A model generated the notes under the pieces. The model ran no database searches, was not told the origin of the DNA, and saw only the letters and a list, made by a program, of their open reading frames with translations. Both the position numbers and the translations under genes were made by a program. A DNA stretch of 64,000 nucleotides from an uncultured Collinsella sp. (lineage in GTDB: Bacteria > Actinomycetota > Coriobacteriia > Coriobacteriales > Coriobacteriaceae): positions 1-64,000 of the forward strand of contig UQDE01000004.1 in the NCBI GenBank assembly GCA_900539735.1. The letters are read 5' to 3'. Below, piece by piece: positions 61,227 to 64,000 of the stretch (the stretch's first letter is position 1; each line of letters starts with the position of its first letter).

Positions 61227-62570
61227 ATGGCTAAGCGTTCGGGGTCGTATGTCGTTCCTTTCTCGTTTGAGCTGCTTTCGTTTGATGAGGCTGTGGGACT
61301 TGCTGCTGATACGGGGCGGATTTCTGGGGATGCTGGTCCTCTGCTCGAGACGGTTGTCGATATGCTCGATGAGTTGGGGCGTCCGGACGAGTATTTCGAT
61401 TGCATTCAGGTTGCCGGTACCAATGGCAAGACTTCGACTACGCGTTTTTCGGCTGCTATTCTTCGCGGCGAGGGGCTCAAGACCGCGCTGTATACGTCGC
61501 CTCAGCTGGTGCGCTATCCCGAGCGCATGGAGGTTGACGGGCGCGTTGTGAGCGATGAGGCGTTTGCCCGTGGCGTTTCGGCCGCTGTTGAGGCGGGGCA
61601 TCGAGTGGATGCCCGTCGTGTGGCGGCGGGGGAGCGCGCCTATACCATCACGCCGTTTGACCTGCTGACGGCTGCTGCACTGGTGGTGTTTGCCGAGGCT
61701 TGCGTGGACGTGGCCGTGCTTGAGGTCGGCATGGGCGGACGCTGGGATGCTACGAGTGCGACCGATCCTGTCGCCGTGGCCATTACAGGCATTGGGCTCG
61801 ATCACACACGTATTTTGGGCGATACGCTCGAGGCCATTGCGGGGGAGAAGGCTGCGGTCATTAAGCCCGGACGCCTGGTTGTGCTGGGCGAGGGCACGCA
61901 TGAGGCGAGTGTTCAGCGCGTGATGGATGCCCGTTGTCGAGAGTGCGGCATTGTGCCGCTCGTGGTGAGGCATGCCACGACTAAGGTGCAGGTGCATGTG
62001 GGCGACACGGTTGAGTTTAGCTGCACCACGCCACGTGCGATCTATACGTCGAGCATGGTCAAGCCGGCCTATCAGCCGCAGAATGCCGCGTGCGCGATTA
62101 TGCTTTGCGAGGGGTATCTGGGTCGCGAGCTCGACCACGATGCGCTGGATGCATCGCTTATGGGTTGCCCCACACCGGGTCGTTTTGACGTGCTGGGGAC
62201 CGATCCGCTTAAGCTGATTGACGCCTGTCATAACCCCCAGAGCTGCGAGAACTTTGTGAGCGCGCTGGACGAGATTGATCCGTGCGTGGAGAATCGCCCC
62301 ACGCTGCTGTGCGCCGCGCTGGCCGACAAGGACGTGGCGGGCATCGTCGACGTGCTGATCCCGGCTTTCCCGCGCGTGGTCGTGACCCAGACCGATTCCG
62401 ATCGCGCCCTGCCGGCGGAGGAGCTCGCCGCACTTGTGGACGCTGACAAGCTTGTTGGCGTGTACCCCAGCGTGTCCGAGGCCCTCGCGGCCTTCGATGC
62501 CGCAGACGAGCCTTTCGTAGCTGCCGGCACCATCACCCTAGCCGGCGAAGTAGCCGGTCTGCTCCGCTAA
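61227..62570 (+). CDS. folC: Folylpolyglutamate/dihydrofolate synthase
   Basis: A 447-residue Mur-ligase-family enzyme adding glutamate to folates, possibly also making dihydrofolate. The P-loop is 'QVAGTNGKTSTTRFSAAIL' (around 68-86), followed by 'LYTSPQLVRYPERMEVDG', and 'VLEVGMGGRWDATSATDP' is the second signature. 'DACHNPQSCENFV' near residue 333 is the C-terminal domain motif. ATG 61227 is preferred; GAGGGG lies 10 nt upstream, somewhat far. ATG 61206 is in frame but sits in the T-tract of the preceding hairpin. Confidence 0.92.
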   Translation: MAKRSGSYVVPFSFELLSFDEAVGLAADTGRISGDAGPLLETVVDMLDELGRPDEYFDCIQVAGTNGKTSTTRFSAAILRGEGLKTALYTSPQLVRYPERMEVDGRVVSDEAFARGVSAAVEAGHRVDARRVAAGERAYTITPFDLLTAAALVVFAEACVDVAVLEVGMGGRWDATSATDPVAVAITGIGLDHTRILGDTLEAIAGEKAAVIKPGRLVVLGEGTHEASVQRVMDARCRECGIVPLVVRHATTKVQVHVGDTVEFSCTTPRAIYTSSMVKPAYQPQNAACAIMLCEGYLGRELDHDALDASLMGCPTPGRFDVLGTDPLKLIDACHNPQSCENFVSALDEIDPCVENRPTLLCAALADKDVAGIVDVLIPAFPRVVVTQTDSDRALPAEELAALVDADKLVGVYPSVSEALAAFDAADEPFVAAGTITLAGEVAGLLR

Positions 62571-62582
62571 CCCATCCCCTCA

Positions 62583-62653
62583 TCAGTTGCGGTGATATAC
62601 GGACTGTTTTACAAGCCAGAGGCCTCAAACAGTCCGTATATCACCGCAACTCA
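62583..62653 (+). repeat. 71-bp palindromic element, copy 6
   Basis: 27+17+27 layout, GGACTG subtype, arms starting TCAGTTGCGGTGATATACGG with only small mismatches at the outer end. Flanked on the left by CCCATCCCCTCA. It lies 12 bp after the folC stop. Confidence 0.94.
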
Positions 62654-62709
62654 AAAGCAGTCAATTTGGGACGGGGCTTTTTTAGCTGCCCTGTGCCCCG
62701 AGTTGACTC

Positions 62710-62878
62710 GCTTGCCACGAAATTGGCCTATCTACTACGTTTGACCGGTTACCCTCGACCACACGGAACATTGCGAAATTAAAACCGCAGGTAGATGGCT
62801 TGCGGATTTTGCGAAAAGTCGGTTATGGTCGACCCGTGCGGGTTAAACGTAGTAGATAGGCCGTTTTTGTGGCGAAGC
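62710..62878. repeat. About 169-bp imperfect palindrome
   Basis: GCTTGCCACGAAATTGGCC (from 62710) through CTATCTACTACGTTT pairs with the complement at 62845-62878; an 18-bp block, GGCCTATCTACTACGTTT, is perfect. Inner parts (TCGACCA; GCGAAATTAAAACCGCA against GCGGATTTTGCGAA) pair imperfectly. It occupies the space between folC and the convergent peptidase gene. Confidence 0.75.
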
Positions 62879-62887
62879 CTTGGCAGG

Positions 62888-62918
62888 ATGTGGCAAAGGG
62901 GTTGTCCCTTTGCCACAT
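62888..62918. terminator. GTGGCAAAGGG palindrome before the peptidase stop
   Basis: ATGTGGCAAAGGG (62888-62900) pairs perfectly with CCCTTTGCCACAT (62906-62918). It lies 3 bp beyond the peptidase stop codon (minus strand) and probably ends that transcript. It is related to the xpt terminator at 5782-5812. Confidence 0.65.
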
Positions 62919-62921
62919 TGC

Positions 62922-64000
62922 CTAGTCTAGGCGGAGCGGATCGTGGGGGTAGGCGTTGAGAATCTCGGCGCCGTTCTCGGTCACCAGGGCCAGGTCCTCG
63001 ATGCGGACACCGGTGCGGCCGGGGAGGTAGATGCCCGGTTCGATGGAGAACGTCATGCCCGGCTCCACGACCTGCTCGTTGACGAGTGAAACGTCGCCCG
63101 GCTCGTGGTCCTGCAGGCCGATCGAGTGACCCAGGCGATGCGTAAAGTACCGCCCATAGCCCGCGTCTTCAATCACATCGCGCGCGGCGCGGTCCAGGTC
63201 GCACATGCGCACACCCGGTGCGATGAGTGCCTCGGCGGCCTCGTTGGCGCGGCGCACGATGTCGTAGATGCGCGCCGTCTCCTCGTCCGGATCGCCCCAA
63301 AAGAACGTGCGCGTCATGTCCGAGCAGTAGTTGCGATGACGCCCGCCAATGTCGAACAGCACTACGTCGCCGCGCTTGAGCACGGTGTCGTCGGGCTCGT
63401 GGTGCGGGTCGCCGGCGTTAGCACCAAAGCTCACGATGGGCGGAAAGCTAAAGCCCTCGCAGCCGTGCTTGCGATACAGGCCGAACATCTGGTCGGCAAT
63501 CTCGCGCTCCGTCACGCCTTCGTGGACGAGCTTGATGGCGTCGGCCATCACGGCGTCGTTAGCGGCCGAGGACGCGCGCATGAGCTCCTGTTCGGCGTCA
63601 TCCTTGTGGGTGCGCGCGGCGGTGACGGCAAAGTCGCCCAGGAAAAACTCGCTGGCTGCGTGGCGCTCCATGAGTGGCATCAAAAAGCCGGAACGCATGA
63701 CGGTGTCGATGCCGAGCGGTTTGTTCGGATCGACCTCGCGAACGATGGCGTCGGCCACGACGTCAGTATCGGTGTGATAGGCCACGCGGGCATTGTCGTA
63801 CTCGGGCAGCTGATGCAGCGCGTTGACCAAGATCACAGGTTCGCTATCGCGTGCGAGCAGCACGCCGCAAAAACGCTCGAACATATCGGCATAAAAGCCG
63901 GTCAGGTAATAGATCGACCACGGGTCGTTTACGAGCAGCTGTGCGCCGGGGTGCTGAGCCTCGAGCGCATCGAGCACGCGCGCCACACGCTGGTCATCGA
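62922..64000 (-). CDS. Xaa-Pro aminopeptidase/dipeptidase, M24 family (5' end outside window)
   Basis: At least 359 residues of a metal-dependent peptidase of the creatinase/aminopeptidase P group, which splits peptide bonds next to proline. Metal ligands are visible: 'VVLFDIGGRHRNYCSDMTRTF' holds both aspartates, 'HRLGHSIGLQDHEPGD' the histidine, 'MTFSIEPGIYLPG' a glutamate, and 'GVRIEDLALV' the last glutamate. The frame stays open to the window edge ('DDQRVARVLDALEA'), so the start codon lies just beyond 64000. The internal GTG at 63986 is not the start. Confidence 0.92.
   Translation of the reverse strand, partial: DDQRVARVLDALEAQHPGAQLLVNDPWSIYYLTGFYADMFERFCGVLLARDSEPVILVNALHQLPEYDNARVAYHTDTDVVADAIVREVDPNKPLGIDTVMRSGFLMPLMERHAASEFFLGDFAVTAARTHKDDAEQELMRASSAANDAVMADAIKLVHEGVTEREIADQMFGLYRKHGCEGFSFPPIVSFGANAGDPHHEPDDTVLKRGDVVLFDIGGRHRNYCSDMTRTFFWGDPDEETARIYDIVRRANEAAEALIAPGVRMCDLDRAARDVIEDAGYGRYFTHRLGHSIGLQDHEPGDVSLVNEQVVEPGMTFSIEPGIYLPGRTGVRIEDLALVTENGAEILNAYPHDPLRLD

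Noticed and set aside
1..64000. CRISPR arrays, insertion sequences, prophage
   Set aside because: No regularly spaced direct repeats, transposase, integrase or phage structural genes were seen; the repeats are palindromes at single sites.

Overview
The window (about 60% GC, 64 kb) looks like an anaerobic, fermentative, high-GC Gram-positive of class Coriobacteriia, most likely a Collinsella-type gut bacterium. That assignment is inferred from the gene set (group 4 formate hydrogenlyase, double-cubane reductases, YedF/DUF3343 selenium genes, C_GCAxxG_C_C protein), codon use and the style of the intergenic palindromes; it is not proven. No phage, insertion sequence or CRISPR array is visible.

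Layout. 1-8.8 kb: RNase P RNA, then housekeeping and transport genes (YigZ, C_GCAxxG_C_C protein, MetY, an MFS exporter, Xpt, a GGQ release-factor-like protein, a lipid kinase, a ClC channel). 9-14.4 kb: molybdenum block (moeA, mogA/moaB-like, modA, a modB with a secreted N-terminal domain, modC). 14.4-21.6 kb: two double-cubane Fe-S reductase paralogues, their activator ATPase, selD (itself a selenoprotein), yedF, a DUF3343 protein and a cysteine desulfurase. 21.6-25.6 kb: brnQ, tRNA-Pro, tRNA-Gly, an AbiEi/nuclease-like protein and a RelB/VapC-type toxin-antitoxin pair. 26-41.4 kb: a formate hydrogenlyase operon (two polyferredoxins, selenocysteine FdhF, HyfB-HyfI, HycH, HycI, FocA). 41.5-48.6 kb: an orphan molybdopterin oxidoreductase, then selA, selB, selC (tRNA-Sec), mobA and a second DUF3343 protein. 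48.8-54.2 kb: gdhA and a two-gene xanthine-dehydrogenase-like enzyme. 54.3-64 kb: tRNA-Leu, tig, clpP, clpX, valS, folC and a truncated M24 peptidase at the right edge.

How it works together. ModABC imports molybdate; MoeA, the MogA-like protein and MobA finish the cofactor; SelD makes selenophosphate; SelA, SelB and tRNA-Sec insert selenocysteine. The main client is FdhF, whose in-frame TGA (26973-26975) is followed by a GGTC-loop hairpin. SelD carries its own TGA (18471-18473) with a GGTC hairpin. FdhF, the polyferredoxins and the Hyf membrane hydrogenase would convert formate to H2 and CO2 with possible ion pumping. In this sequence hyfB is interrupted by an in-frame TAG (30277-30279), so the complex may be broken here.

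The most unusual layer is intergenic. Six copies of a palindromic element, each exactly 71 bp (27-bp arms, 17-bp loop), sit at gene ends. A second structured element with a conserved core and unrelated outer arms flanks valS on both sides in opposite orientation. A third pair of about 100-bp dyads separates the double-cubane genes. Compensatory changes in the first two families suggest that structure is what is conserved.
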